Positions 1 to 11,600 of a stretch of DNA of 64,000 nt are shown here, piece after piece; within the stretch, counting starts at the first letter, position 1, and every line of letters starts with the position of its first letter. The notes below the pieces were generated by a model that saw nothing but the letters and a program-made list of their open reading frames with translations, did no database searches and was not told where the DNA came from. The stretch is from NCBI GenBank assembly GCA_051294375.1, contig CM119266.1, positions 27,229,596 through 27,293,595 on the forward strand. Direction: 5' to 3'. The translations under genes were made by a program, and so were the position numbers. Source of the stretch: Paraspadella gotoi (lineage: Eukaryota > Chaetognatha).

Positions 1-260
1 CCTTACCTAAATAATCACTTTGAAAAACTACGTAAATCATCAGAACCTTTCCAAACAATATCAATACATAATGAAAACTTTAATTTAATCATAAATTTGA
101 ACGTTCATTTTCAATTAACGCCTCTGGATCCTCGAAAGGACGAGTCGATTTTATGATCGCCTCGACAGATTTCTGATTCGTAAGCGAAGACGAAAGAGAT
201 AAAACGATCGTTCGCCGCCATTCAACTTAGCCAAGCGTGAAATGACTCGGTGAGTGAGTG

Positions 261-263
261 AGA

Positions 264-343
<80 letters not shown>
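261..343 (+). repeat. (GA)n microsatellite
   Basis: About 40 units. Other (GA)n or (CT)n tracts: 3206-3318, 5976-6018, 7992-8054, 16358-16425, 29293-29355, 29470-29560, 29858-29890, 30308-30408, 39098-39153, 39606-39680, 39750-39808, 47245-47277, 53775-53840 and 60090-60140. Confidence 0.95.
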
Positions 344-346
<3 letters not shown>

Positions 347-404
347 CCTTCCCCCACGAAAACAATCATACTTTTTTTTTCCCGTCGGTTTTTTGATGAC
401 ATCT

Positions 405-690
405 GGTTGACATACGCCGTCGTCGTCCTCATCATGGCAACCGCCGCTGGTGATCGTCGTCGTCGTCGTCGTCAGTGTCATCTTTCATCGACTCTTTGAC
501 CCCTCGTCGTCTATCAAGTCATCAATGTCGTCGTCGTCATTTGCGTCCTGGTTTGTCGTTTGCGTCGTCGTTGTCTTCGTCGTCCTTCTTAATTTAGTCG
601 CCTCCTCGACATCTCATCGGCACAAATTATGTCTTCGAAGGTCAAACAATCGTCCTCGTCGTCGTCACTGTCGGTCGCTCGCTTTTCCTT
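405..690. repeat. (CGT)n-rich, cryptically simple DNA
   Basis: Interrupted CGT/GTC trinucleotides. Similar tracts lie near 2830-2875, 3610-3665, 6790-6851, 7330-7380, 17580-17635, 18690-18960, 25010-25245, 38960-38995, 39370-39392, 40220-40330, 40660-40810 and 54330-54350. On one strand they encode Val/Ser-rich, on the other Asp/Thr-rich peptides. Confidence 0.8.
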
Positions 691-719
691 TGTGACGGTG
701 ATATTCACAAATGACTTTG

Positions 720-1165
720 TTGCATTTTTTTGGCGTCTTCTTCAACCCCCAAAAAAGTCATCATACATGTATTCCGCCCAACCGCCCGCCTCCTAATTCC
801 ATGCCGCCCGCCACCCGCCACTTTTCCCGCCCTTCCTCCCGCCGTTCGTCTCTTTCCGCCCGCCACGATCGCATCCAGGGATTCCCTTAGTCTCCTGCGT
901 CTAACGCTCCTGCACTCGCAGATCGCGCGCACATTCTTCTTCAGCCTGCCTCCCGTCCCCCCCTTCCCAATCCACCTACCCAACCCCACCTGCCTTTGTT
1001 CCTTCAAACCACCAAAAAAAACCCCACCGACCATAAAAACGAGTTTCGCGGAACCGACGCCGCCGCCGCCGCCGCCGTTGCCGCCGCCGCCGTCGCCGCC
1101 GCCAACCCCGCCACCGACGCCGCCACCAAACGACGCCGACTCGTTGGCCTCCGAACGATGATTTA
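720..1165. other. GC-rich island with CCG repeats and long frames on both strands
   Basis: CpG-rich in an AT-rich setting. The minus strand has a 197-codon frame from 1298 to 705, Gly-rich in the middle; the plus strand has a 143-codon Pro-rich frame without an ATG start. Both follow from CCG/GCC repeats at 1058-1130. It could be a promoter/first-exon island, but nothing decides it. Confidence 0.3.
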
Positions 1166-1369
1166 GACACAATGGGGGAGAGAAGATCCTTCCATTCATC
1201 CTTCCAATGGATATATCGGGTCTTCCACACCCCCTTTTTCCTTCTCCCTCTCTGTGACTCTCACCCCCTGGTCGAGTTTTCACATCACATCGCTTCACTT
1301 GATCACAGTGTTTTCGAGTCGAACATCATTTCGTCGGCTTCCCGGGGCGCCACTGATGGGGTAAGGAAG

Positions 1370-1610
1370 AGGGTTTGAAGGGGAGGGGGTAGAAGGGGTG
1401 CAGTCATGAAGGATGAGAAAGGGGGGCGAGTTAAAAAGGGGTCGAAGATCGCGGGAAAATTGAAAACGGAAAGGAGAAGAAAGGAGGAGGATAGAAAGAA
1501 GAAAGGATGAGGATAGAAAGGAGGATAGAAAGAAGAAAAGATGAGGATAGAAAGGAGGAGGATAGAAAGAAGAAAGGATGAGGTTAGAAAGTAGAAAGGA
1601 TGAGAACGGT
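1370..1610 (+). repeat. Purine-rich minisatellite
   Basis: Imperfect repeats of GATAGAAAGAAGAAAGGATGAG between about 1465 and 1600; the rest is A/G-rich. Confidence 0.75.
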
Positions 1611-2530
1611 GAAAGAAAAAAAAGTTTCTTCGAGAAAATCCGTGTTAGAGTTTGGGGTCATGTATATGATGTCGCACCTTTTTAGTGAAGTATTTGATAA
1701 TGATTTTTTTTTTCATACTTTTTGTATTAATTTTTTTGTTCTTCTTTATTTGTTTTCATTTTACAATTTGCAAAAATATCCAATAGTTATACATTCTCGT
1801 TATAATTTATTTCTTATCACGTCGTATATTTGTCGTCATATGAATATTGAATAATAGTCTGTAAATATATATATTAAAAATTAGGTAAATCATTTGCCCC
1901 ATCATTGGGCCTTTCAGTCTTCTGCGCTCTGATAATTTTTGTTCTTCCCAAAACTTTCGCATGAGAGTCGCTCCGCGCGACCAAAAAAAAGAAAAAGAAA
2001 GAAATAAAAAGAAAATAAAAAAGCTTTTTTCGGGAAAGAATTTTTCGATTCTTCTTCTCTTCTTTTCTTTTGACCATTTTATGAGCCTCACGCGGCGACG
2101 GTGATGGAAGAGCGAGGAGACCACGAAACACCCACTGACCTCGTCTCAAGACCACAAACTAAGAGAATCGTTGGCAGACAACCACAATCTCATGTCGAAC
2201 AAAGCGAGTCAAAGAGTGAAAAGTCATATAAGCCTTAGCATTATGCCTCGGCGCGATGATGCATGGAAAAACGGTAATCATTAAATAACTAAAAATTTGA
2301 GGAGGCTATCCAATTTAAATATTCATTACTCAACCAAATATAAATTAAATGATGCATATCATATCAACCACTCTTATACTTTCATATAATTAACGCGACT
2401 CTATGTGGCCCATCAAGCAGTTCTGTTCCGTTGTAAAGGCCCCAATAAATAAAATCTTCAGTCTCAGCCAATCTAAACTCTTTTATTTGTAGGGTTCAAT
2501 TCATTTAACCAATCAAATCTCATCTCATCA
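1611..2530. other. AT-rich unique DNA, no feature
   Basis: Homopolymer-rich; a basic minus-strand frame near 1870-2155 has no support. I see nothing else. Confidence 0.5.
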
Positions 2531-3211
2531 TAACCATGTCGCCATCGTGTCGATTCCGATCTCTTTTCTATACCCATTACCACTCCCTCCACGAATTTTG
2601 CCCCCCCCCCCGAGACTCAATTTTCGTAGAGTTTTTTAAGCTATATTGTAGGATACCGCTGGTTCCTGCGACTGACCACAAAACTGTTTCTTTTCGACAA
2701 CCAATTTTAACGGGCCTCTCTGGACTTTCTCCTCTCTTCCCGACCGCTAGCGCCGCCACAGTTCCCGAGAGAAACGGCGCCAATTTTATGGTTGAAACGA
2801 AAATTTGCTGGAATTTTCTCATAAACGCTGTCGTCGTCGTCGTAGTCGTAGTCGTCGTCGTCGTCGTCTTTTTCTTCTTCTTCTTCCTATGCAGCTTCAT
2901 TTGTCTGTCTGGGTGTCTGTCGGCGGTGTCTGCGTTTTCGGAGCTGTACCTCCCAACGCGATTTATAATTTCGATGATTTGTTTTATAATCCTCGTCGCC
3001 ATTAACATGGTCTTCCTGGTCTGACTCCTCCTCCTCCTCCTCCTCCTCCTCCGATGTCGATGATAATGATTCCCTTCTGAATCGAGTCCATCGCGACTAA
3101 AAGAAAAAAAAAAGAAACGAACGATTTCCTTTTATTTTTTTTCTTTTATTTTCATTATCGCTTTGACCATCAGCGGAAATGAAGGGCCATTGGAGAATTC
3201 CGGAAGAGAGA

Positions 3212-3317
<106 letters not shown>

Positions 3318-3939
3318 CGTGATAAATGGCAAACAAGCATCCTTACAAACAGTCAAGCGGAAAAAACAAGACTAAAACAGGAATCGACTGTAATCTTTAC
3401 GTATTTATCGTCAACACACACATTGTTTTCTAATCGAATCTTCCAATTTTTCGTCATTGCAGTCAGCGACGCCGTCTTAGTCGTTGGTTTATGGATTATT
3501 TACTCTTTATTTACCTCATCAGTGGTAATTCGAAATTGAATGTTATTTAATATCTGATTTCTATTAATCTCCAGAATATTCAGTGAATATTATTCACCCT
3601 AGGACTATCTCGTGATAATGACGCCGTCGTCATCTTCGTCGTCATCTTCGTCGTCGTCGTCGTCTTATTCGATGTCATCGGCCACGTCAAGAAAGGGGCC
3701 ATCGGGGTTCGTTTCCTTGATTAAATTCTATATTCGAGTCATGCGTAACGCAATCTCATCGACGTCGCCGCCTTCGCCCGCTGATACCTTTGTCACCAGT
3801 GTGCCACTCCTATCACCACCTCCACCACCAACACCACCCACCCTGCCACTCCCACCACACCCCCGACCGGCGCCTTTTGTGACGGCGATCATCGATAAAA
3901 ATCCCCGCCTCCTCTTCGGCGCCTTCATTACGAGGCCCT

Positions 3940-4795
3940 CTGGCGGGACTTTAAAAGTGGCCCTTTGCTTGATTAAGTTGGCCTCTCTGACGGGACTTTA
4001 GAAATGGCCCTTTGCTTGATTAAGTTGGAATGTCTGGCGGGACTTTAAAAGTGGCCCTTTGCTTGATTAAGTTGACCTCTCTGATGGGACTTTAGAAATG
4101 GCCCTTTGCTTGATTAAGTTGGAATGTCTGGCAGGACTTTAAAAGTGGCCCTTTGCTTGATTAAGTTGACATCTCTGACGGGACTTTAAAAATGGGCCTT
4201 AGCTTGATTAAGTTGGAATGTCTGGTGGGATTTTAAAAGTGGCCCTTTGCTTGATTAAGTTGACCTCTCTGACGGGACTTTAGAAATGGCCCTTTGCTTA
4301 AGTTGGAATGTCTGGCGGGACTTTAAAAGTGGCCCTTTGCTTGATTAAGTTGACCTCTCTGGCAGGACTTTAAAAATGGCCCTTAGCTTGATTAAGTTGG
4401 AATGTCTGGCGGGATTTTAAAAGTGGCCCTTTGCTTAAGTTGACATCTCTGATGGGAATTTAGAAATGGCACTTTGCTTGATTAAGTTGGAATGTCTAGC
4501 GGGACTTTAAAAGTGGCCCTTTGCTTGATTAAGTTGACCTCTCTGACGGGACTTTAGAAATGGCCCTTCTCTTAATTAAGTTGGCCTGTCTGGTGGGACT
4601 TTAAAAGTGGCCCATTGCTTGATTAAGTTAGCCTCTCTGACGGGACTTTAGAAATGGCCCTTCTCTTAATTAAGTTGGCCATTCTGATGGCACTTTCAAA
4701 ATGACTCTTTTCCTAATTACGTTGGCCTCTATGGCGAGACTTTCAAAACGCCCTTTGCTTGATTAAGCTGGCCTCTCTGGCGTGATTTTACAATA
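3940..4795 (+). repeat. 47-bp minisatellite, about 18 copies
   Basis: Unit: GGGACTTTAAAAGTGGCCCT TTGCTTGATTAAGTTG plus a variable CCTCTCTGAC or AATGTCTGGC. Two unit types alternate over much of the array (TTTAAAAGTGG with one junction, TTTAGAAATGG with the other), giving a 94-bp higher-order period. Units decay towards the right end. Contains no long ORF. Confidence 0.9.
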
Positions 4796-4976
4796 CCGAC
4801 TTTAGCTCTCGGTCTCTCCTTTTTTCTCACTCTTATTATACATAAAGTCAGGGGCAAGATGGCTTATTTATTAAATGAATGGATAATTTTTCTATTGGTT
4901 GTACCAATTTCATAATGTATTTAATGATTACGTGCTTACAACAAACACAATCACTTTGCTCAGTTACTTTTCCCCA

Positions 4977-5051
4977 TTAGACGTTGACGGCGATGAGTCC
5001 CGCCCGGCGCCCCGCTCTATCTGCTACGTTGCGAGGAGGCGCCCTTGTACC
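4977..5051 (-). CDS. Candidate terminal exon, 24 codons plus stop
   Basis: On the minus strand GTTTTCCCCGGCATCAG is a reasonable acceptor, followed by 25 codons ending in TAA, Ala/Arg-rich. The stretch is GC-rich and unique between a module B fragment (ends about 4915) and a dispersed repeat (starts about 5188). The plus strand is open here too. Very short, so weak. Confidence 0.15.
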   Translation of the reverse strand, partial: GTRAPPRNVADRAGRRAGLIAVNV

Positions 5052-5187
5052 CTGATGCCGGGGAAAACGACAATGAACCAATGAAAGAAGACGAAGGAAA
5101 AAATTATACCATGTTTTGGGGATTGAAAAAAAATACGATGTCAGGTGTCGAATTGTTCTATATAGTATATACACCAAAATCTTTGGA

Positions 5188-5575
5188 TCATGATGTCTAA
5201 TATCTAATTAGAAAATTAGGGCAGAAAGTAACTTTTACGTTTGTGTTGTAAAGATGCTCTGTGGTGGTATATTCACACCACCTCACGTCCACGATCGTTC
5301 AGCCTATACCATTGGCTCAGAGGGGGAACACACCATCCTAGGCTTTATGTTCCATCCAGTCCTAACAAATTCCCTCTTCGTTGGCAAAGCAAGACCTCCT
5401 AGGGTAACCGCACCAGTGACTGGATGCGTCACTGATTGTCGGAAGCCCCCAAAGCCAACAGTGAGATGTCCCCAATGGGCAACACAGGCAACCCGGATGT
5501 TACCATTCTCCCTCTATTTCCCGAAGACAACACTAACATCCCGCTCCCAATTTACTTTATATAATGAATATAATT
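5188..5575 (+). repeat. Module C dispersed repeat
   Basis: Runs from ATGATGTCTAATATCTAATT through GCACCAGTGACTGGATGCGTCACTG to CTATTTCCCGAAGACAACAC. A long frame (5254-5577) is open across it but is shared with no other copy, so it is judged non-coding. Related copies: 46199-46430 (-), 42775-42905 (-), about 54830-54990 (distant), and 45268-45400, which keeps both ends but lacks the middle. Confidence 0.65.
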
Positions 5576-5639
5576 GAATCTAATAAATAGTGAATTTTAT
5601 TACATTTTTAAATTTAAATATACAATTTTAAACACCCTC

Positions 5640-5974
5640 TCTCTCTCTCGTCCTTAATTACCGCCTGCCGACCGCGTTACTCGATGTCCCACCGGGTCCC
5701 TGCCCTGGGCATCCTTTCATTCTCTCTTTCATAACAGACTCTATATATTTGCTTCTTTATGAGGCTCCCCCTTTCTACCTCGTTATGCGCCGTCCGGTCC
5801 TCGTGTGCCTCATGTTCGGTGCAATCGGGTCAGTTTAACGGGTCATTTTGTCATTTCGCCGAGCAGATGTTAACCATCTGACCGCACTCTTTTTTCCTTT
5901 CTCTTTTTTGTAAAGCTTGTTATCCCTCTCTATCTTTCTCATTCCGTCTGTCAATCTGACTTTCTGTCTGTTGG

Positions 5975-6021
<47 letters not shown>

Positions 6022-6178
6022 CTTAATTACCGCCTGCCGACCGCGTTACTCGATGTCCCGCCGGGTCCCCGCCCCGGGCATCCTTTCATTCTCTCTTTCA
6101 TAACAGACTCCATATATTTGCTTCTTTATGAGGCTCCCCCTTTCCGCCTCGTTATGCGCCGTCCGGGCCTCGTAACAG
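5640..6178 (+). repeat. Direct repeat pair, about 165 bp each
   Basis: 5640-5808 and 6002-6175 share CGTCCTTAATTACCGCCTGC ... TATGCGCCGTCCGG with few changes. Each is preceded by a (CT)n tract, short in the first and long (5976-6018) in the second. Confidence 0.8.
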
Positions 6179-6438
6179 GAAATATTGAAAAAAAAAGCCT
6201 TTTATGATTGTTATTCGGTCCGCGTTCGCGGGCACGAGGACCGCGAAACGTTATACGTGAAAAATTTCTCCTTCTCTCGTGGTTTTTTAAAATGAAATGA
6301 TGAAGAGTTTTTAATTTGTCCAATTGAGCGCCAGGTCCTGTCGTAAAGTGCTCCGTTCATTTTAGACTGAGAAAATGAAACTTAATTTAATAAATTATTC
6401 TTTATGTATATACTCTCCTTTCGTTGTTTTTGAGGTAT

Positions 6439-6581
6439 TAGGAAAAAACAGTTTTTGTTTGACAACGATTTATTTGACACAATTTAGTCAGACATGTTTC
6501 GGCTCTAAATGAATGAGCCGAAACATGTCTGACTAAATTGTGTCAAATAAATCGTTGTCAAACAAAAACTGTTTTTTCCTA
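6439..6581. repeat. Perfect 67-bp inverted repeat carrying half-hammerhead sequences
   Basis: The arms 6439-6505 and 6515-6581 are complementary at every position, with a 9-nt loop. Each arm contains GAGCCGAAACATGTC, the 3' half of the hammerhead motif (helix II strand, GAAA, palindromic helix III, GTC), followed by the retroelement segment AATAAATCGTTGTC. The CTGATGA half is absent, so this is a head-to-head fusion of two truncated copies. Confidence 0.8.
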
Positions 6582-6818
6582 AATTATTCTTATACAATCT
6601 TACAAAAAGTTAAGCATTGTTAAGTTCAAAGGTAAATCCGCTTAACTCGACGAAGACGCGGGTTAAACCTCAAAAACCAGTCATCGACTGGCGGTCGACT
6701 TTAAAATATGGCTCCAACGCAACGCTCTTTCCATCTCGCGGAGAAAAAAAGAACCATTTTCCTCGGGTATTTTTGGATGCCGATGACGCCGCCGCCGTTA
6801 TCGTCTTCTTCGTGGCCT

Positions 6819-6851
<33 letters not shown>

Positions 6852-7449
6852 GTTGCCAAAGTTTAAAGAAGAGCGACGGCGGACATCATTATTTCCGAAA
6901 AGCGATTTTTCTTTTTTTTTCTTCTCACTTCTTCTTCCTTTCCTCTCATACTCCTTTACTTAACTAACTGTCTCTTCTAGTTTTACTCTCTTTTTTCTCC
7001 TTTTCTTCTCCCACGTCTCTTTTCCCCCTTGTATTTTCTTTCTTTCTTTTTCTTTCCACTTTTTTTTATGCTTTTGATCCCTCCTTATCGGTTTTCTACC
7101 TTTGGCCCTCATGTCAATAATTCTCCAATCGCCATTTCCTTTTACTTACCATTCTTTTCCTTGACCTTATTCGCCACTCTGAATAATTCGCTCGAAAATT
7201 TTACCCCCTTACCTGCAAATGGCCACCATCAGTGTCCGAGGCCAAGCAACCGCCGACGAATTCAAGGTCGCCTTGACGAAGTGAATACCGAGATCTACAT
7301 TCTGCAATCTGCAATCTGCATCTTACGATCGCGACGATGCTGATAACGTCGACGACAACGACGACAACGACAAAGAATCGATATCCTTGCATATAAAGCC
7401 GTAATGCTTGTCAGTTCCACTCGGGAACCAACGAAAATCGCAGGTAATT

Positions 7450-7900
7450 CGAAGCGGAATTTCCTCCCCATTTTCCCGCTCTTTTTTTTCCTTTCCTTTC
7501 GATCTCCTTTCATTTTCTCCTTCCATTCATCTCATCTCCTTTTTTTTATTCTTTTCTTTTTTCCTCTTCTCTCCTTTCCTCCTCAATTCTCCTTCGTTTC
7601 CTTTCGGACTTTAATTTCCTCTTTTTTTTTCGTTTGTGTCCTCGTTGTCTTCTCGCTTTCCTTCCTCTTCTTTCTTTGTCCTTTCCTCTCTTTTTTTTTC
7701 TTCTATTCTATCTCATCTCTTATGAGGTCATTCGATGCTCAATTTCCTCTCTTTCCTCAGATGCCCTTTCCTTTTTTCTTTCCTTTTTCATTTCCTTCCT
7801 TTTCATTTTCTCATTTTTTTTTACAGTTACTCCCTTTTCCATCCTTCCTCCCTAATTCCTTTTCTTTTTCCTCTCTTTTCTTTTTTCTCCGCGAGAAAGA
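7450..7900 (+). other. Pyrimidine-rich low-complexity DNA
   Basis: Almost all T and C on the plus strand, so several Phe/Ser/Leu frames are open; none is supported. Similar tracts: 34500-34830, 56030-56410 and 57700-58150. Confidence 0.8.
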
Positions 7901-7993
7901 ATAGAACCGTCGTCAAATAAATAAGCTTTAACGACGTCAACACTCGAATTCGCGTCTTCGTTCTCCCTGACCAATAAACACATCGACGAGTGT

Positions 7994-8056
<63 letters not shown>

Positions 8057-8108
8057 CGTCTTTTGCGCGTTCGAACTCGTGTTTCTCGGCCGCGCGAACC
8101 CTGTTATT

Positions 8109-8243
8109 ATGAAGGAGGGAGGAGAGAAAGCCTCCCAGAACGATATTTCCTCGAACAAGCGCTGGAGCGCCTTCCTTGATGCGTTTTCAGTAGCCGATTC
8201 AGCCCATTGGCTGTTTCTCTTTTTTTTAATTCTTTGTACCTAA
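8109..8243 (+). CDS. Small ORF, 44 codons, with poly(A) signal at its stop
   Basis: ATG at 8109 follows a (GA)n tract. The peptide has a polar N-terminal half (GEKASQNDISSNKRWSAF) and a hydrophobic C-terminus (WLFLFFLILCT) that could span a membrane. The stop codon is followed at once by AATAAA (8243-8248). It could be a short tail-anchored protein, the last exon of one, or chance. No homology recognised. Confidence 0.18.
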   Translation: MKEGGEKASQNDISSNKRWSAFLDAFSVADSAHWLFLFFLILCT

Positions 8244-8544
8244 ATAAACAAGCGTTTTTAGTCCGCAGTTAAAGCATACACATATATTATATGTATGTGC
8301 AGTGGAGTGCAGTGGAGTGCAGTGCACTGGAGCAAGAGGTTTACCGACTCGAACCATTGACCAAAAAGTCGGCCATATTTGTTATTTTCACGAAGCGGCG
8401 CTGTAGGAATTGAGCATGAGTAACTCTCGCGCGATATATCAAGTTTGTATTCTGGAAAGTGTATTGCTGTATTCGAGTTTAAAACATTTCCCTTGGACTG
8501 AAAATTACTAATTTTTCCTTCTAAAATTCCTGGCATTCAACTCT

Positions 8545-8617
8545 CGACTCTTGCCCACGGTCGGTCTTCCAAATTCCAAACAATGAAAACCTCGAGAAAG
8601 AACTCTTCGCTTTTCCG
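8545..8617 (-). repeat. Left inverted flank of the satellite
   Basis: This segment is the reverse complement of 14930-14996, apart from small differences. It comprises the outer half of the array spacer (CTCGAGAAAGAACTCTTCGC) plus a unique outer part (CTTCCAAATTCCAAACAATG). The whole satellite is thus bracketed by inverted repeats of roughly 60-70 bp, as in a TIR element that carries internal tandem repeats. I saw no clear target duplication. Confidence 0.65.
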
Positions 8618-11600
8618 CCAAGAGAGAGATTGAGTAGGTTAGGCCAAGTGGGCTGCGAGCGGGGGAACCGCTGAGCGGGTGGGAGGGAACCGGGATGGGG
8701 ATGGGAAACGGGGAGAAAAGGATTGGGACAAATGAGTAGAGGGTTAGAGAGCAAAGTGGGGCCGGAGGGAAAGAGGGTGAGGGGACAGGGGAGGGGAACG
8801 GGGTAGAGAAAGGATTGGGACAAATGAGTAGGTTTAGGCAAAGTGGGGGCGGGAGGGGAACGAGGGGAGGGATCAGGGAGAAGGATTGGGACAAATGAGT
8901 AGGTTTAGGCAAAGTGGGGGCGGGAGGGAACGAGGCGGGGGAACGATGGGGGGACATGGAAAAAGGATTGGACAAATGAGTAGGGTTAGGCAAAGTGGGG
9001 GCGGAAAAGCGAAGAGTTCTTTCTCGAGGTTTCATTGTAGGCGTGGGATGACGGAAAAATATCACAGGGCCTCGCTATCAAGCCAGAACGGAGAAGAAAG
9101 GAATCGGGGACAATTGAGTAAGGTTAGGCAAAGTGGGGCGGGAGGGAACTGAGGGGGGGGTAACGGGGAGAAAAGGATTGGGACAAATGAGTAGGTTTAG
9201 GGCAAAGTGGGGGCGGGAGGGAACGAGGGTGGGAGGGAACGAGGGGGAGGGGAACGGGGAGAAAGGATTGGGACAAATGAGTAGGGTTAGGCAAAGTGGG
9301 GGGCGGGAGGGAAAGAGGGTGGGAGGGAATGAGGGGAGGGAAACGGGGAGAAAGGATTGGGACAAATGAGTAGGGTTAAGCAAAGTGGGGCGGGAGGGAA
9401 AGAGGGTGAGGGGAACGAGGGGGGGAACGGGGAGAAAAGGATTGGGACAAATGAGTAGGTTTAGGCAAAGTGGGGGCGGGAGGGAACGAGGGGAGGGGAT
9501 CGGGGAAAGAAAGGATTGGGACAAATGAGTAGGTTAGGCAAAGTGGGGCCGGGAGGGAACGAGGGCGGGGGAACGATGGGGGGGACATGGAAAAAGGATT
9601 GGGACAAATGAGTAGGGTAGGCAAAGTGAGGGCGGAAAAGCGAAGAGTTCTCTCGAGGTTTTCATTGTAGGGTGGATGACGGAAAATATACAGGGCCTCG
9701 CTATCAAGCCAGAACGATGGGGGGAATGAGGGGGGGGGAATGGGGATAAAGGATCGGGACAAATGAGTAAGGTTAGGCAAAGTGGGGGCGGGAGGGAACG
9801 AGGGGAGGGGATCGGGGAGAAAGGATTGGGACAAATGAGTAGGGTTAGGCAAAGTGGGGGGGGAAGGGAAAGAGGGTGGAGGGGACACAAGGGGAGGGGA
9901 ACGGGGAGAAGGATTGGGACATGAGTAGGGTTAGGCAAAGTGGGGCGGGAGGGAACGAGGGGGGGGTACGGGGAGAAAGGATTGGACAAATGAGTAGGTT
10001 TAGGCAAAGTGGGGGCGGGAGGGAACGAGAGGGTGAGGGGAACGAGGGGAGGGGAAAGGGGAGAAAGGATTGGGACAAATGAGTAGGGTTAGGCAAAGTG
10101 GGGGCGAGGGAATGAGGTGGGAGGGAACGAGGTGAGGGGAACGAGGGGAGGGGAACGGGGAGAAAGGATTGGGACAAATGAGTAGGTTTAGGCAAAGTGG
10201 GGGCGGGAGGGAACGAGGGGAGGGATCAGGGAGAAAGGATTGGGACAAATGAGTAGGTTTAGGCAAAGTGGGGGCGGGAGGGAACGAGGGCGGGGGGAAC
10301 GATGGGGGGACATGAAAAAGGATTGGAACAAATGAGTAGGGTTAGGCAAAGTGGGGGCGGAAAAGCGAAGAGTTCTTTCTCGAGGTTTTCATTGTAGGGT
10401 GGATGACGGAAAATATCACAGGGCCTCGCTATCAAGCCAGAACGGAGAGAAAGGATCGGGACAAATGAGTAAGGTTAGGCAAAGTGGGGGCGGGAGGGAA
10501 TGAGGGGGGGTAACGGGGAGAAAGGATTGGGACAAATGAGTAGGTTTAGGCAAAGTGGGGGCGGCGGGAGGAAACGAGGGAGGGGAACGGGGAGAAAGGA
10601 TTGGGACAAATGAGTAGGTTAGCAAAGTGGGGGCGGGAGGGAAAGAGGGTGGGAGGGATGAGGGAGGGGAACGGGGAGAAAGGATTGGACAATGAGTAGG
10701 GTTAGCAAAGTGGGGCGGGAGGAAAGAGGGTGAGGGGAACGAGGGGAGGGAACGGGGAGAAAGGATTGGGACAAATGAGTAGGTTTAGGCAAAGTGGGGC
10801 GGGAGGGAACGAGGGGAGGGGATCGGGGAGAAAGGATTGGGACAAATGAGTAGGTTTAGGCAAAGTGGGGGCGGGAGGGAACGAGGCGCGGGGAACGATG
10901 GGGGGGGACATGGAAAAAGGATTGGGACAAATGAGTAGGGTTAGGCAAAGTGAGGGCGGAAAAAGCGAAAAGTTCTTTCTCGAGGTTTTCATTGTAGGGT
11001 GGATGACGGAAATATCACAAGGCCTCGCTATAAGCCAAGAACGATTGGGAGGGAATGAGGGGGGGGAATTGGGGATAAAGGATCGGACAAAGAGTAAGGT
11101 TAGGCAAAGTGGGGGGCGGAGGGAAACGAGGGGAGGGGATCGGGGAGAAAGGATTGGACAAATGAGTAGGGTTAGGCAAAGTGGGCGGGAGGGAACGAGG
11201 GGGGTAACGGGGAGAAGGATTGGGACAAATGAGTAGGTTTTAGGCAAAGTGGGGGCGGGAGGGACGAGGTGAGGGAACGAGGGGAGGGAACGGGGAGAAG
11301 GATTGGGACAAATGAGTAGGGTTAGGCAAAGTGGGGGCGGGAGGGAACGAGGGTGAGGGAACGAGGGGAGGGGAACGGGGAGAAAGGATTGGGACAAATG
11401 AGTAGGGTTAGGCAAATGGGGGCGAGAGGGAATGAGGGTGGGAGGGAACGAGGGCGGGGGGAATGAGGGGGGAACGGGAAGAAAGGATCGTGACAAATAA
11501 GTAGGGTGAGGTAAAGTGGGGGCGGGAGGGAACGAGGGGGGGGGACCATGGGGGGAAATGAAGGAGAAAAGGATCGGGACAAATGCGTAGGTTTAGGCAA

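Noticed and set aside
254-499. Arg-Glu repeat frames over (GA)n tracts, here and at about 3163, 7992, 29255, 30118 and 53706
   Set aside because: Dinucleotide repeats are open in several frames; the peptides are artefacts.
5254-5577. 107-codon frame with PPRVTAPVTGCVTDCRKPPKP
   Set aside because: Lies in a dispersed repeat (module C) whose other copies do not keep the frame.
7404-7904. 166-codon Phe/Ser-rich frame, and similar ones at 34497 and 57709
   Set aside because: Pyrimidine-rich low-complexity DNA; several frames overlap and none has coding character.
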